Below are positions 1-13,580 of a stretch of DNA of 64,000 bases, in pieces. Origin of the DNA: Taeniopygia guttata (taxonomy: Eukaryota; Chordata; Aves; Passeriformes; Estrildidae); assembly GCF_048771995.1 (NCBI RefSeq), contig NC_133043.1:10434501-10498500 (forward strand), read 5' to 3'. Under the pieces are notes generated by a model. The model saw only the letters and a list, made by a program, of their open reading frames with translations. It was not told the DNA's origin and searched no databases. How positions within the stretch are numbered: position 1 is the first letter of the stretch; the number at the start of each line of letters is the position of its first letter. A program made the position numbers and the translations under genes.

Positions 1-1005
1 ATTTTATTGAGGGAGAGGGAATGACATGAATTATAAATTAGGCTTTCAGGATACAGCTTCATTAAAAACCTCTGAATTAAATTAAAACAGTTAGTAATTA
101 CATAGCTATGATTGTCTGGATGTTTCCATAAATTAATTATAATGTACTAAGGATTAGTTAAAATGCAAGGAGCCTTAACAGTGAGTTTTAATTTTTTTTT
201 AGATTTTTTTAGGTGATTTTGCATCACAATGAATACAATAGCATATCAATAAATTGATAAAATGTATATCCATTAACACTTTGTTACTTTTCTTGTTTCA
301 AAAGCTGCTGGGAATATTCAAGAAGATTTAAGCAGCCTTTGGTCCTTCAGAAAATTGGCATGATTGTGCCTATATATCACAGATAGCATTTCATTAATAT
401 TTATGTAACAGTAAAATAGTTCCATTTCTTTCCTGCATTTTTTTTCAATACAGCTCTCAAGAAAATCAAATGTATTTAACTGAAGTGAACTGGAGCTTTA
501 TTTCAAAATACCTAGACAGGCTCAGACCAGCAGGATATCGTAGACAGTCAGTGAGATTCAGTTCCCATTGGCACTGCACACAGCAATGATGTTGTCTGTT
601 TTATGAAGTTCACAGAATTTGTTTTAGTGAATGGATTAATTATCAAATGTCAGCCAAGGTGACAAACTGATTCAGATGGCAGAGAAGATAAGAGTTGGGT
701 CCCATGAAGCAGTGTCCCTGCTTAAATGCTGCTATGAAAATTCCATTCAGGTTCCCTTCCTGACACCCTCTGAGTCCCTGACACTGCATGTTGAGTTCTG
801 AATGTTATTTGAATTGAACTTTGCAAACACCTTCATTGTTCAGCCAGGACTGCTGCTGGGGCAAACTCACTGATTTGGGAGCATGAATCTTTTTTTGCTC
901 ATACACTGAGAACAAAACCACTTTAGAAAAACAAGTTTACCTTATTAAAAGTAGCAGTTTCCTTTATCATATTACAAATAAACATTTATTTTTTTATTAT
1001 CTTAG
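1..1005 (+). other. STXBP4 intron (partial), no gene seen
   Basis: AT-rich sequence that ends in a T-rich tract and the acceptor TTATCTTAG directly before the first recognised STXBP4 exon. I see no convincing exon, RNA gene or mobile element in it. A stretch at about 300-350 follows a pyrimidine-rich run and is open for about 20 codons, but it lacks a downstream donor, so I do not call it an exon. Confidence 0.7.
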
Positions 1006-1136
1006 TGACAGGAGAACATTGTCCACTAAAGCGCTTCTGGCTCGGCTGGGAAGGGTCGGACCTACTGCCACAGCAGCTCTTGCAGCAGAAGCCAGGGACC
1101 TTGCCAAGTCCATCCGGGCCATTTTGGAAGTTGATT
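1006..1136 (+). CDS. STXBP4: STXBP4 internal exon, end of the coiled-coil region
   Basis: Seen: acceptor CTTAG at 1001-1005, a 131-bp open exon, and the perfect donor GTGAGT from 1137. Read with one leading base it gives DRRTLSTKALLARLGRVG, then an alanine-rich helical stretch ending AKSIRAILEVD. The last base T joins GT of the next exon to make Cys, so the phase fits exactly. Family knowledge: STXBP4 (Synip) is a cytosolic protein with an N-terminal PDZ domain, a central coiled coil and a C-terminal WW domain. It binds syntaxin-4 and controls GLUT4 vesicle fusion under insulin/AKT2 signalling, and it also affects the stability of deltaNp63. Inference: this exon is the helical segment just before the WW domain. 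Its identity rests mainly on the in-phase junction with the WW exon, because I cannot align the exon itself. Confidence 0.8.
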
Positions 1137-4100
1137 GTGAGTGAGTGTGTCCATCTCTGTGTGCTTTGAAATCTGGTATCAGTTCATCAGCCAAGAAGAT
1201 GGATAATTGTATTTAAAATTGAATGTGAACTGGCTGAATAAATCATTCCTAGCATGGAAGGACAGAGCAGGTTCAGTGTCAGCTCAGGCTGCGTCTTCAT
1301 CAAACTATAATTAGAATATAAAGTTATTCCAGAGTGCATTTCTTCACAGGAAAACTTAAAGCGCAAAATTAATGCCAAAGTGAGGAATATGAAGATTATC
1401 AGAAACATGTAAAACTAGCAGCATTTCATTACTTTAATACTCTATTTTTCATACTGGAATATATACAGAATGTTATTCTGCTGGATTTACATAAAGATGT
1501 ATCAAAGTGTTTTAATGAAGATGTTGTTGCTGTAGGGAGTGAATGCAGGCAGCAGTTCCATTTGGAAATATCCATGTATGTCCTCAGGTCATGAACAGAA
1601 ATCTGTTCCCACTGGTGAAAATGATGGTAGTTCATGAGAGTGACTGTCACAAACTGCATCAATTGAAAATCTAAGAAACAGGTTCGAATTATCATATAAT
1701 TCCTGGTTCAGATCATTGAAATGATTGTGTATTTTGATGGTGTTTGCCTGTAGTTGAGCAGGCATGTCAGTTCTAATCCATTTTTGATTTACAAAAATGG
1801 AACAGAAATGGTACATCGCAGGATGTTTGGGAAAGGTCATTAATTTTGGTTGTCCATAATTATTGTATCAAATATTTGAATAGCTTTGACTGTTCAGGAA
1901 TTAATTTAGAAAGAGACTAAAAGAGTTAAGAAAATAAGATATGAGAAATAGTTTTTTGACGTTATTTATGAAACATTAATTTATTACTCATTCTGTGGCA
2001 AAGAAAGCAAAATAAGAAGATAAAATTTGTTCAGAAGTGTCCATAATATTAGAGTTACTGGTGGAGTGAAAAGAATAACAGTGACCAGGAGAGGAGATAA
2101 TTGGTTTTCCACCAATGACGGTAATAGTTCTGTCACACTGAATTGGTCTTATTATGCTACACAGGAAATTGTGCAGAGAAAACTTTTGGTTCTAAATGCA
2201 GCTGAATTCTAACACATGGTTGTGTCAAACATAATAGGTAGAATACATGTTAGAAAGCTCTGGAGCCACAGCAGGGATCCATTTTGTGAACCTGAGAATT
2301 AAAAATAGGTCTGCAGAGAAGGATTTAAAGATTGAACGTCATCTTTCAGAGTTCATTCTGATTTGGAGAGCATTACAGATAGATTTGGGCTCTGACAAGC
2401 TTGGATATGAGATTAAAGCTTTAAACCTCACTGGTTTTTTTCTCCCTCTCCCTCCAAAGAAAGTAGTTAAGGCAAAGGAACTATGTAATAGCATTCTGTC
2501 TGCAGTGCTCTCTGCCAGCTTCTCACTAAAACTTCATGTGATTTGAAGTTTTCTTGCAGATGGACTGTCACAGAAAGGGGGCTCTTGTGTATGTGGCATT
2601 TCATAAATATCATCCATCAAAGAGAAAAGTGTAATAGAGACTACAGTGCAGACTGAAGGTTTCCTTTTCCAGGAAGGTGTCCACAGCATAATAATTTGTT
2701 ACTGAATTCTTAGAGAGAGAACTGGAGTTAATATTTTTGAGGTTGCTCATTGGATCAGAATGTCTGGCTGGGAAACCTTTGTGATACATTTTACCTTCTA
2801 AATAGAGCTTCTCTTTCATTATTTGCTTCATTCTTGTAAATATGAAGTACAGGAGCCCCAGCCAAAATTCCTCTTTGATTCATTTACAGTACATGTGAAA
2901 CAGAGTCTGGGTGCCAAGAAAAGGTTGTAGAGTGTTTTTCCAACAGAAAACTGCTTCCTTTGTAAAAAAAATCTTCCTTGACAACCAGGTCAAAATTACA
3001 TATTTACAAGTTATCCACACAAACTATACCCTTCCTCTGTAATAGCCTGAGGGACATTTTGCCTGAGGGAAGAGGCTTGAAGAAGCTCAGTGTATTCCTG
3101 AAAATCTTCAAGAACATGTTGCCTTGAGATACTGCTGCAGATCAGCTTTCAGCTCTGCAGGCTGAGTGACAGCTCTGTGAAGGCATTTGGGTGATTCTTC
3201 AAGCGAAGACTCTGGAAAAAAAAAAAATAGCAGCTCATTTTCCAGGGCTTACTGCTTCAGGATCCTCCAGATCCCAAAATGCAAATAATGAAGTAATAAA
3301 CAGAATAATCAAGCTCATCCCTTGAAAGAGCCATTCTTCATCTTCTTTAAAGACTGTAAGCTCTTTTTAGAAACCAAGCCTTGAGAGGCCATTCTGCTTT
3401 ACAGAATGTGAGCATCTCCTGAACACTTGAGATTACTTCCATCATCATACAGAGGATAATAATGCCTCAGTGAAGAACTGCAGCATTTAAAAGTAGTTGC
3501 TGGCTGCACTTAGTAGACCATATGGTGCAAATCATGCTAAAAAGAATAGAGATAGCATTTTCTTCTTTTCTATTACAAATTTAGAAAAGGAATACACTGG
3601 GTACTGGTGATGGCCAAAATCTGATTAACCCTGGAACATACTTATCTCCTCATCAAAGAGCAGGCAATCAGCATTTCCAAATGGGCACTCGTATAACACA
3701 GCTTTCAATGTCCTCCCTCTGCCTCTGACACTTCTGTCCAAAAATACAATCTTGCTGTAATTGACACAATCCCAACCTTCCACATCCAGGAAGTGCTCTG
3801 AAGCCAGGTTCTCCACTCACTGGGAGCTCAGGCACTGAATTTTGAGCTGTTTATCCCATCATGTTCCTGTAATGTGCTCTCAGTCTGGAATCTGACACAT
3901 GGCAATCAATGGGTTTTAAATCCTGAATTATCCCCAAACTCCCTTTCCTTGGACTAAACCCACATTTGTTGAGTGTGAGTGAGGAATGACATTCTTTTCA
4001 CTTAACTGGCCTTACTGGGGGGTGTTGTTACAGGGCCCAGGAACTAGACCCTGCTTATTTAATTTGGTGTCTGAGAATCAGAACATTACAGTAATTATGG

Positions 4101-7100
4101 ACAAGCAGAGAAGCCAGAAAAGCTGACACTAATAAGGACAGAATAATTTTAGACCCTGATCAAATCAGAAAATGCATTTAAATGTCAGTTATGAACAAGT
4201 TGCATGCTGATTTATTGGTGATTGAATATGCATGTTAATCCCCATGTTTCACAGCAAGGAAAAACACAATGCAGTGTCTAAAGCTTGTATTTCAAGACAG
4301 TTCTTTAATGTGACCTAGATTTCAGAACTCTGTTGTTGCTGCTAGAAAAGCAGATTATTCTCTCTCCATTCACTTACCTTTAATGAGAAAAGATGAGTCA
4401 GCTTTTGAATAGGCATTGCCTGTCCTGACTTCCAAATCAAAACATTTTAATAATGAAAAACAAGTGATATTATTATATCTTAAAATACAGATGACCTAAC
4501 AAGATTAGTGCAGTCTCATTAGGATAATTTCCAGCATTTTTAATCTCTGAAAAAAAACCAAAACCTTCATTAAAAGTCTATGGACTTGTTTCATTCAGAC
4601 TGTGACCCGTCCATGAAAAAATTAGCTGACTTTGTGCCTCTCCTCATACAAGTTGTATTTGCTCTTGGTAACTATGGAGACTGAAGTCAAAACTCTCCGG
4701 ATTCAACAATTTTACTGGATGGTAAATACTTCCTAAACTGCCTCTCTATTAATTTCTGTTGACATAATGCTTAGAATTTTGATATATTAATGCTTCATTA
4801 TAACACAGTGTTTTGACATAAGGGAGGAAACAAGCTGAAATTCTGTGGCACGGAGATGCAAATTGTTCCCAAGCTGGAGAAAATACCCAGGGGAGGCAGG
4901 AATTATCTCGGCCCCAGATCAGTGTCTGAAAGCCAGAAAATACCCTGGTGAGACAGGAACTTACCCTTGAGGGGTCAGTGCCAGATCCAAGTCCTACATC
5001 CTTTTTGGAGTGGCAGCTGGTTTGGGGAGAGGTGGGTACCCCGTGTTCAGTGGGTCTGGTGCCAGCAGCACCTGTGGCACCACTGAAGGTGACCAAAACC
5101 AAAGTGACCATTGCAGTGGAGCTGATCCAAAGCACTGCGTGTGCTTTTGGCAGGCAGTGCTGAGTTCATTTTCTTTGAGCATCCTGAGAGATCTGGATTC
5201 ATGCTGACAGGGGGAAGGGGGATGAGCAGCCTTCCCTTTGTTGGGAACCAGTGTGTGCTGAAGCTGTCAGGGCTCATCTTGTCTCCCAGGGCTCGTAGGC
5301 TTTGCTGTCAGCTCCTGCAGTTGTCACATTTTTCACTTCTCCTCAGTAGGCAGGAGTGAGAAGCTGAGGGCCAGCAGAGTTCCTCAGACATATACAGCAC
5401 ACAAGTGTGTTCATTTAAATGGAAAGAAGCACAAGTTGATTGCCAAGAAATGAGAGAGGAAGCTTTTTTAAAAGTGCGTTTTAAGGAGAATTTGCTAGAG
5501 GAAAACATAATTACTTGGTGCTTGTAAAGGAGACCTAAAGGAAGTACAAAATGTATGTATGGCTCACTCTAGATGTGTTACCTCATGGCATGAGGCATAT
5601 GGATCATTAACTTGGAGTTAAGGAGGGAGATTTTTGCCTTGCATTAGTGATTGCTGTGGGTATTGTGTTTGGTAACAGAAATTTTCCTTTCACTGTAAAT
5701 TTTACCTTTACACTTCAAGTAAAGTTCAGTATGCTAAATGGAGGCACTTTGTGATTTTCTTTTTCTCCTCTTCGGATTTGTAACAAAAAAGGAAATCTAT
5801 CTTAGACTTTAAGAACTTTTAACATGATTTCTAAAATATATAAAATTATTTCTAAGATCCCTTCTTTTACCTATTTGTAGCTACAGGCTTTTTTATATCA
5901 GGCTAAAAGGATGTCTTGAGTTAATGTATTCTTACAAGTCTTGCTTCAAAAGGAAGGAATATTACTTTGGTCAGTCCTTGCTGTGGGATGAGCTGAGCAG
6001 AGAGTGGTTTTGTCTCTCAATTGTAGGTGGTTCGTGCCAGCCCCTTCTGCAGTTTAATTTCATCATCAGTGCAAAAAAAAGTGAGCTATTACTTAGCAAG
6101 AAAGGCATATCATGTAATACTATTGCTTTTTAAATCTCAGACAATTTCTGCTCAATTCTAATTTTAGGCAGTCATTTTAATTTGTTACCAATGAATGCTT
6201 TCTAATTAAACTTGCATTTAACGATCACATGCGTCAGTGAGCAATGGGAGCTGACAGTGATGGAAGTGGGTGGAGAGCACAATAGATGCTGACAAGAGCA
6301 GCTGATCCAGTAAGGAAAGGAGATGGGTGAATTCCGGAACAGAGAATCAAGGGAGCAAGAGGGAAACTGGGGGAAAAGAAATTATTTCTTTGGACATACA
6401 TTCCCCAGGCTATTCCTAATTATGTGGTCCTGGTGGTGAATGCCCTGTGTGCAGAGCCTTGAATTTCTAGAATAAGAATGGGTTATTCCAGGTTCTTTTT
6501 AATCATCTGAAAGTGGCTTGTACCAGTTCAGAACAGGAATGTTCCCCAGAGAGTATTTCCATGAATTTAACTTTTTTTAGCCTATATAGCATTGGTGTAA
6601 AATTCCCCAGTGAAGGACTGTTTCTCTAATTTAGGAGTTAATTATGTGTTTCCTGTATACTCTTCAGCAGTTAGAGATTTACAGGTATAAACAAAATTAA
6701 TTTCAATTTAATTTATGCAAAAATTTCTCAAAAATGACTTTGTAACTTGCAGTGTGTACAGTCAGCGTGGAAGCAATAATGCATTCTTGACTCATCCCAA
6801 ATGGACAGCATCATGTTAGCAGTCAATAGTGGGAAACTGCAAAAAAAAAAAAAAAGCTTGCAATTCATTCATAGGAAGGAATATTTTTTAAAAAACTGGA
6901 AGAGGCTGAGAAAAATGTAATGTGGAACAAATGGTTTACTATTTTTCAATCTTAGCAGGGAGCAGTACCAGCCCTGTGATCCTTGGGTTCATTTCTCTCA
7001 CTGTGTCACTAATTGAGACTTGGCTGTAGAAGTCTTTAACACCAAAATAAAACAAAACATCTTTAACTTGGCAAACAAAACAGATGGGAGCCACTGGAGG

Positions 7101-10100
7101 ATATGGAACACTGGTATGATTTCTTTTTCTTTGCAGCCTTTTCTGTGGAAGAGGTGGATTTCTGCTTTCTGCAGTTTTCTGATTTTTTCTGTATCACCTC
7201 CACCTTATCAACAGATTCTTCACCACAGTAAGCCAAATAATTTGGAGTGAGTGATCACTGCGTCCTTTTGTGTTTTCACTAGACAGCCAGTAGCATTTTA
7301 GAAAGAAGCAGTGTAGGTGAAAAGTACAAAAATCAGTGTCAGACAATCAGTATGTTTAGTACATTTTTTAAGGCAAATAGTAAGAGCCAGTAGATTATGC
7401 AAAATCCAGTGTTTGGTCAGAAGAAGCTGGTCTGAAATCCCTCCCAGCTTCCACTGTCCCTCACTTTTGAAGTTTTATGTTCTCCTGAGCTAATGCATTA
7501 ACAAATGTATTGCACCCATGACTGGAATGTGATAATACTGAGGGACAAGCAGCTTCATGGTATCTTGGCCTCTTCAAAATCCCTTTTTGAACATCTGAGT
7601 ATCAAATGTGTGATGTGGAAAGACTTTGGAAGCTAGTTGATTAGAAGCATATTGAAATAAGCTTGGTTTTTTGATCCAAGTTGCTAAAGAATTAATTTTT
7701 TCCAATAATTTATTATTTTGTGTTATTTTGACTACTAATAAGCTCCTGCACAGATTTAAATCAGCATCAGTTCCTCTATTTGCTTCTTACCTTGTTAACA
7801 GTCCAAATTCCTTGGAACCTACAGCACCTAAGAGTTTTATGAAAGCAGATAATTAGTCTTTCTCTGAAAAAATATGTACTTTGGGGTTTCTTTCTGTTGT
7901 ATTTCCAATATTAAGCTTCTGAAAAGGTACAGTTTTAAAGGTAATTCTTTATCCTTCTTAAAGACACAGCAGGAACCTCATTGCTCAGGTGACTGTAGCT
8001 CTCACTCATTTCTGAAGAACTTCACATTGAGCAGAGTTTGTTCTGACTCTGGATTTCCTTCATTGTTAGGTAGGAGAGGAAAACGTCTGTGCTAATGTCT
8101 GACCACATGTGCTGTCTGAGGTCATTCTTACTTCCTTAAATTTTAGTCAGTTGACTGGTCATTGTTCATAAATTGCAATTGCTCTTGTATTCAAACTGTT
8201 TCTAATTAACTGTACCAAGCTTTTCACAGAGAACTATTAGAATAGAAGACATTTATAACAGTTTGTCATTTCAGAATTACCAAAAAGATCTAAAAGTTGT
8301 ACATATAATCCTTCAGCGTGAAACACAAGCTATTTAATAACTCATTCTCAATTTTATGTTGTAATTGTTTTAATCCAAGATTAACGAGTTTGCCCACATA
8401 GATGGGTCAATATGTTATGATTAATAGGCAGTGGAAAAACACAAGCTCATCCTTCACCATGCTCTGAATGTCCACAGTGAGACAAATCCTGTTCCTGCAG
8501 CCTGGTTTCTAGGAACAGACTGAAGGGAGACAAGCCAATCTGCCAACCATAGTGCAAATCAGCAGAAGCTTCAGTTGCTACTATTTCCCAGATGTCTCCT
8601 CTAGAAGATTCCTGAGTCATCTTTGTTCTATTAAGTGACCAACAACAAACGAAAAGAACAATTTCTTTAAAATGGAATTTGATATGTGAAAAAAAAGGAA
8701 TGGAATGTCCCCTCAGCAGAGTATTATTTATGAAAGGAAACATATTTGGTTTTGGGAAAAGCACTTGAAATGATCTAAAGTGACACACAAGCAAATGCCA
8801 GAAGTGCATATTCACTCCTGAAAGCTGTTTTCCGGAACCTGAGTGTTTATAATTTAATTCACAAAAAGGCAGGAATATTATTGATAAAAAACAGCTTATA
8901 TTATTGATAGCCTCAAAATATAGAAGTCCATTTTGTGCCTGCACCCTTCTGAACACTCTGGACAAACAAGAGTGGATATTTGTCTGCAGATTTTTGCTTT
9001 AGTTGTGTCAAATTACGTATGTCATAGAGGAGTCCCTCTGCTGGTCTCACACCATGATCCCTCTGGTGTCATCTCTGGGATATTCCCATATTTCAGTAGC
9101 ACTCAGGATTCCAAAACCAGGCAACTTAGAACCAGCAAATCAGACCTTCAGCTTCCATCCTCTTTGCATTGCTTAAATAGCTCGGAAGAGAAGAGCAAAA
9201 GGCACTGGGGATCTTAATTTACACCTTTTCCTTAATTATTGAAGCCACTGGAGGAAGGTTTAAATGTTGATAAGAGCTGAAATTGATGGCTGTTGAAAAG
9301 AGATCAGAATTCAAAACCACATTTATCAAGTGACAGAGAAAACTGGTTTTAATGTTCTTTAGCAAATCTTCTGTATGAGAAAACCTTTTAACAGGTAATT
9401 CCTTTTAACAGGTAATGGGGTTTCTTAAAATACCCTATCATTTTTGAGTCTCTGATACTAAATACAAATAAATTATCAGGAGATAAGTAAAGGGTATGAG
9501 CTGGCCCATACTCTAGTATGTAAAAAAGATATGTACAACTGGAAAAGTCATAAAAGGATATGTAACAAAGACATCCTTGTTTCTGTTGTTGATCAAAGAA
9601 TGGTTCATTGTGATACAGAATATGTGTACAATGTGGCTTTAGCACTGCAGATAGATACCGTGTCCCTTAAACTTTATATTAATTCCAAATACTGACTGTT
9701 TATCCATCACAGGAAGGGAATATAGCCAGAGACCCTTTTCATGGTGGATGACAAAGTGTGAACAATGCTGGAAATTAGTTTGTGTTTCACAGAAGGTACT
9801 TAGGGTGAGATTAGCACCTCTGGGAGGCAGTTGTCCCTAAGCACTCCTTCCAGATTCATCAGTGCAGTTTGGTACCTGCTGTAATGGAAGGAGAGTTTTA
9901 AATTCTGGCCCCAAAGCCAAAAGAAAGCACTTATGGACATACTGATCTTGAAGCATCGAAACAGGGCAAATCCAGATAGAATCCTAGTACACAGTGCATT
10001 TATTTTAGTGATCCTTACTATAGGCTCTAAATCCCTCATTTCCTTTGAGTAATTGTCAAAAATTAAGCAAAATAGAGCATTTATGGACTGCAGTATTTTG

Positions 10101-13100
10101 ATGTCAGGATTGCAGTTTTGAGTCAACTGAATGTTCTGCTGTCGTATCTGCTTTAGTACTTTCATCTGCTGATCTCTACGTCTCTTTTGCTTTAATAATT
10201 TCTTCTAGATTATTTGGAGGCGGGGGGGGAATCACCCAGCTACATCAGTGCAGTTTCTAGGTTTGATAACTGCCCAGAAAAATGAGACTTTGCCCCTAAT
10301 ACCTGTATTTCCCCCTTTTTCCTTTAGAGACATGAAGAATCATGCCATGAGCAGTGTTACTGAGGGAGAACACACACATCCTCTCCTGGGAGCTGCAGGC
10401 AAAGTCTTCATGTCTGTCACTCCTCCAGGTTTATAATTGGGGCTGATGCTCATCTCTTTTTTTTCTGGGACCCACAGTGTCAGTGCTGCTGCAGTTTTTG
10501 TCCTGTTAAACCAGGGAGGTGATAAAGATCGATGAGCTGCACACTTACCAGGGGTCAGGAAGGTTCTGTTTGCCCCAGGGCTTCATTTCCTCTCAGCTTT
10601 TCTAAACTCGGAGCAGTGGTTATCCAGCAGCTCAGGGGAGGAGGAGCAGTCCCCAGGGACCTGCCCGGCACAAACAACGGAGAATTACAGACATTTCTTT
10701 GGCATCAGCCCTAATGAAATGCACATACTCAGAACAAAATGCTGTAGGTTATTCTGTATTTTGACTAAAGCACTCTCTCTCAGGAGGCTGCTCTTCCTTG
10801 TGCATGCACAATTGCTTTCACAGTTTTACCTTTTCTTTACCTTGCAGAAGGTAAATAGTCACAAGTATTTGAATAGCAAGAAGCCCTCTATTTTCTGTTG
10901 AAATGAACTAGTTTTTAAATACTGTAAATCTGTGATTTCTTAAGATGATCTATGCAGACAACTGAAGCCAAATATATTATTTATGAAGATTCATCAAGGA
11001 GACTGCAGCAGTTCACACTAGAAAATATAAATATGCAGGAAATCTGAGATTGCTGGAGTTTATGTAGGCTAAATCCTGTATATTTCAGACTGTTTTCTGA
11101 CTTTTTCAGCTCCTTTACCTCCCGTTTACTCCAGGTGAGAGCTTAGCAGCCTTTCAAAGCAAGTCCTGGGACAAACAACAAATTTGACCCTGGAGGGTGT
11201 GAAAAAATAAAACAGGAGGAAGTAGATCAACTTATGAATGATTCATGGAGACAGTGAGCTTGGAGGAAGTGGAGATGATGTCTGGGGAAATACAATGCAA
11301 AACATGAGAGCTTCCTAGCTACCAGGGGAAATACAAGAAATAGAAGTACAAATCTGAAAGGGAAGGAAAGCAATACAGAACAGCACTACAAACCTAGTGG
11401 AGAGCAAGTAAAACATTTGGAAAATAAAAGCATTAAAAAACCTGTAGATGTAGGTGGAATGTGGAAGCATATAAAGAATGGATAGGATACACAATCTAAT
11501 GCATACAAAGTCAAAAAGGCAAATAAAGCACTGGAGATATTTCCAGTTTCATTCCTAGGTGACAAATGTATTCACTGTATTTGAAAAGCAAAGTCTTCAG
11601 TGGGTAAGGGAAGAATACAGAGTATCAGTTATTGCTACCTATGTACAGTTCTTCATTTAGAAGAGGAAAAAAGACCATAATTTTAATCAAATCACCAGTG
11701 GAAAAAAGTGCAATTATCACTGATAAATGAAACAGGTGACGTAGGGGATCCATGTGAGTACAGAGCAGATGCTGGGCTTTCACTCATAATTGAGCAAATC
11801 CCTTGTCATTTATTTGGACATGCATGTTTCATGCAGGAAAAATGAAAGGCCGGGGCAGATGGAAGCAACTGAGGAATGAATCCCATTGCCATTTAAATAA
11901 CCAGAAAATACCCATGCTGAATTAAGGTCCCATTTTCCTGGGAGAGGAAGGAAGAGCCAGTGACCATGTCTAGCATATTTATAGCTTAAAACATCCTTTC
12001 CTTCCTCCCTTCATAACAGAGTCGGACCCTGAGAGCTGCTGCACAGCTCTCTTAAATTTAAACACAAATTTAAACTTTGTGTTTAAAGGGAAGTAGCTGT
12101 GGATTATTCTCTTTGAAAGGTAGTGGGTAGTGTGTTTTGAGGAACAGATTGTATAGATCTGTTCTAAACTGAAAATGAGAAGAAGCCTGAGATAAGTGCC
12201 TAGTGGGGGTAAAACTGATAGGAAAAAAGAAAATCAGTCCAATGGGTTCTTTTCTTTTTCAAGCTGTACTGACTGATCACAGTTCTGTTCTAGTTCCCAG
12301 TTCTCAAGTTCCCTTCTGAGCTGTGGAGTTTTGGTTCCTTGTTGCTCCTCGCTGGGTGCCTACAGGTTTAATTCCTTCCCAGGAGGTTTGTACCAGCTCC
12401 AGTGTGCCCAGTCCTGATTCAGTGGCTGTCATGAACCTGTTTATACTGGAGAACTGAAGTTACCCCTCTCCACACTTTTAGGAAGAACCACACTAGGGAC
12501 AAAGGTGTGACAACAGAAGAAAATCAGCCTTTTAAAAAAGAAATTAAAAAAAATAAACATGTGCAATTAGGGCAGTCCTTGGGAGGAGGCAGCTTTCAAA
12601 GCTCAGATGGTGCGTGCAGTCCAGCACATTTTCCAAATAAAAGTTCTAAACCAAAAGCAGGCTCACAGATGGTTCTAATGAGCTGGTCTTCGAGATACAC
12701 TGGGACTTGAACAAAAATAGTTTAACTCCTAAGACACTAACATTTCGAGATGAGTTTCAAGCAAAACACTTCAAGAAGAATTTTTCTTGCATATTTGAAT
12801 TTGATATATATTTCTAGTCTCAAAGACCCACACTTTTTCAGGGCCTTGCACTTGCCATTATGTACTTCACACTACAGTGTCACAAAAGCAGGAGCATTTT
12901 CACACAGGGACTGATGCTTCTTTCTCCAGCACTTTTCAAACCCTACAAAGAGTTTTGAACAAATAGTTATTAAAAAGGTAAAGATTTGCTAGGACAATTT
13001 AATTTTTAAAAGAATATAGAATAGTACCCTACGAGAAGTATTACTCATCATTCTAGTAATAGAAGCATCATCAAATGATACTTACCAAAAATTATCATCT

Positions 13101-13316
13101 GGTAATAAATGTATCATCAAAGCCAGTAGCTTTGTGGCACAGCAAGTATTTGTTAAATTCTATTGTTTATATTATTATCTGTTACAAAAGTAGGAATTGA
13201 TTTATAATCTTTTTATTACATTGTTTGAAATGACAGCATTGTAACTTACACTATCTCAAAACTGTGTTCTCTGTGTCACTTGAGTTTTCAGAGACTTCTT
13301 ATTTATCTCCTCTTAG
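1137..13316 (+). other. STXBP4 intron, 12.2 kb
   Basis: Lies between two in-phase STXBP4 exons, with donor GTGAGT and acceptor CTCTTAG. It is AT-rich with no ORF that looks conserved. It contains short A or T runs (for example 6841-6855) and a perfect hairpin at 12057-12087. I see no RNA gene or clear transposable element. The short ORFs in it have chance length and composition. Confidence 0.75.
12057..12087. repeat. Perfect 12-bp inverted repeat, AT-rich hairpin
   Basis: TTTAAACACAAA at 12057-12068 is followed, after a 7-base spacer, by its exact reverse complement TTTGTGTTTAAA at 12076-12087. It is intronic. It could form a short stem in RNA or be the trace of an old duplication. No function is visible. 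Confidence 0.7.
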
Positions 13317-13374
13317 GTCTGCCTTATGGATGGGAAGAAGCTTATACAGCTGATGGAATCAAATATTTTATCAA
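13317..13374 (+). CDS. STXBP4: STXBP4 exon, first half of the WW domain
   Basis: Seen: acceptor TCTTAG at 13311-13316, a 58-bp exon, then donor GTGAGT at 13375. It reads LPYGWEEAYTADGIKYFI, preceded by a Cys codon shared with the upstream exon, and it ends in AA, which the next exon completes to Asn. The Gly-Trp-Glu start and the Tyr-Phe pair are the first conserved Trp and the central aromatic strand of a WW domain, a fold that binds proline-rich peptides. From memory this segment is nearly the same as human STXBP4, which makes it the firmest identification in the left half of the window. Confidence 0.95.
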
Positions 13375-13516
13375 GTGAGTAATTCTGGGAAAAAAAGGGT
13401 CAGATTTGAAATAGAAGCACATCAAACTAAACATATTTTCAATCCTAGAATTAATAGAAAAATTTATTTCACATTGCACTGTATGCTCTTGTTTCTTCTA
13501 GAATGTAGTGAAGATT

Positions 13517-13580
13517 ATATATAAATTATGTATATAAACACTATTATATATATAAACCTTATTATATTATATATAATAGG
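13517..13580. repeat. AT-rich palindromic tract (TA/ATT repeats)
   Basis: Overlapping TATATA and TTATATTATATA runs, partly self-complementary, starting about 140 bp after the STXBP4 WW exon. Such tracts often vary in length and form cruciforms. No function is assigned. Confidence 0.6.

Noticed and set aside
8447-8965. 172-codon - strand frame in an STXBP4 intron
   Set aside because: Phe/Cys/Leu-rich, no recognisable domain, no clear splice borders. Probably a chance frame, though long enough to be worth a conservation check.
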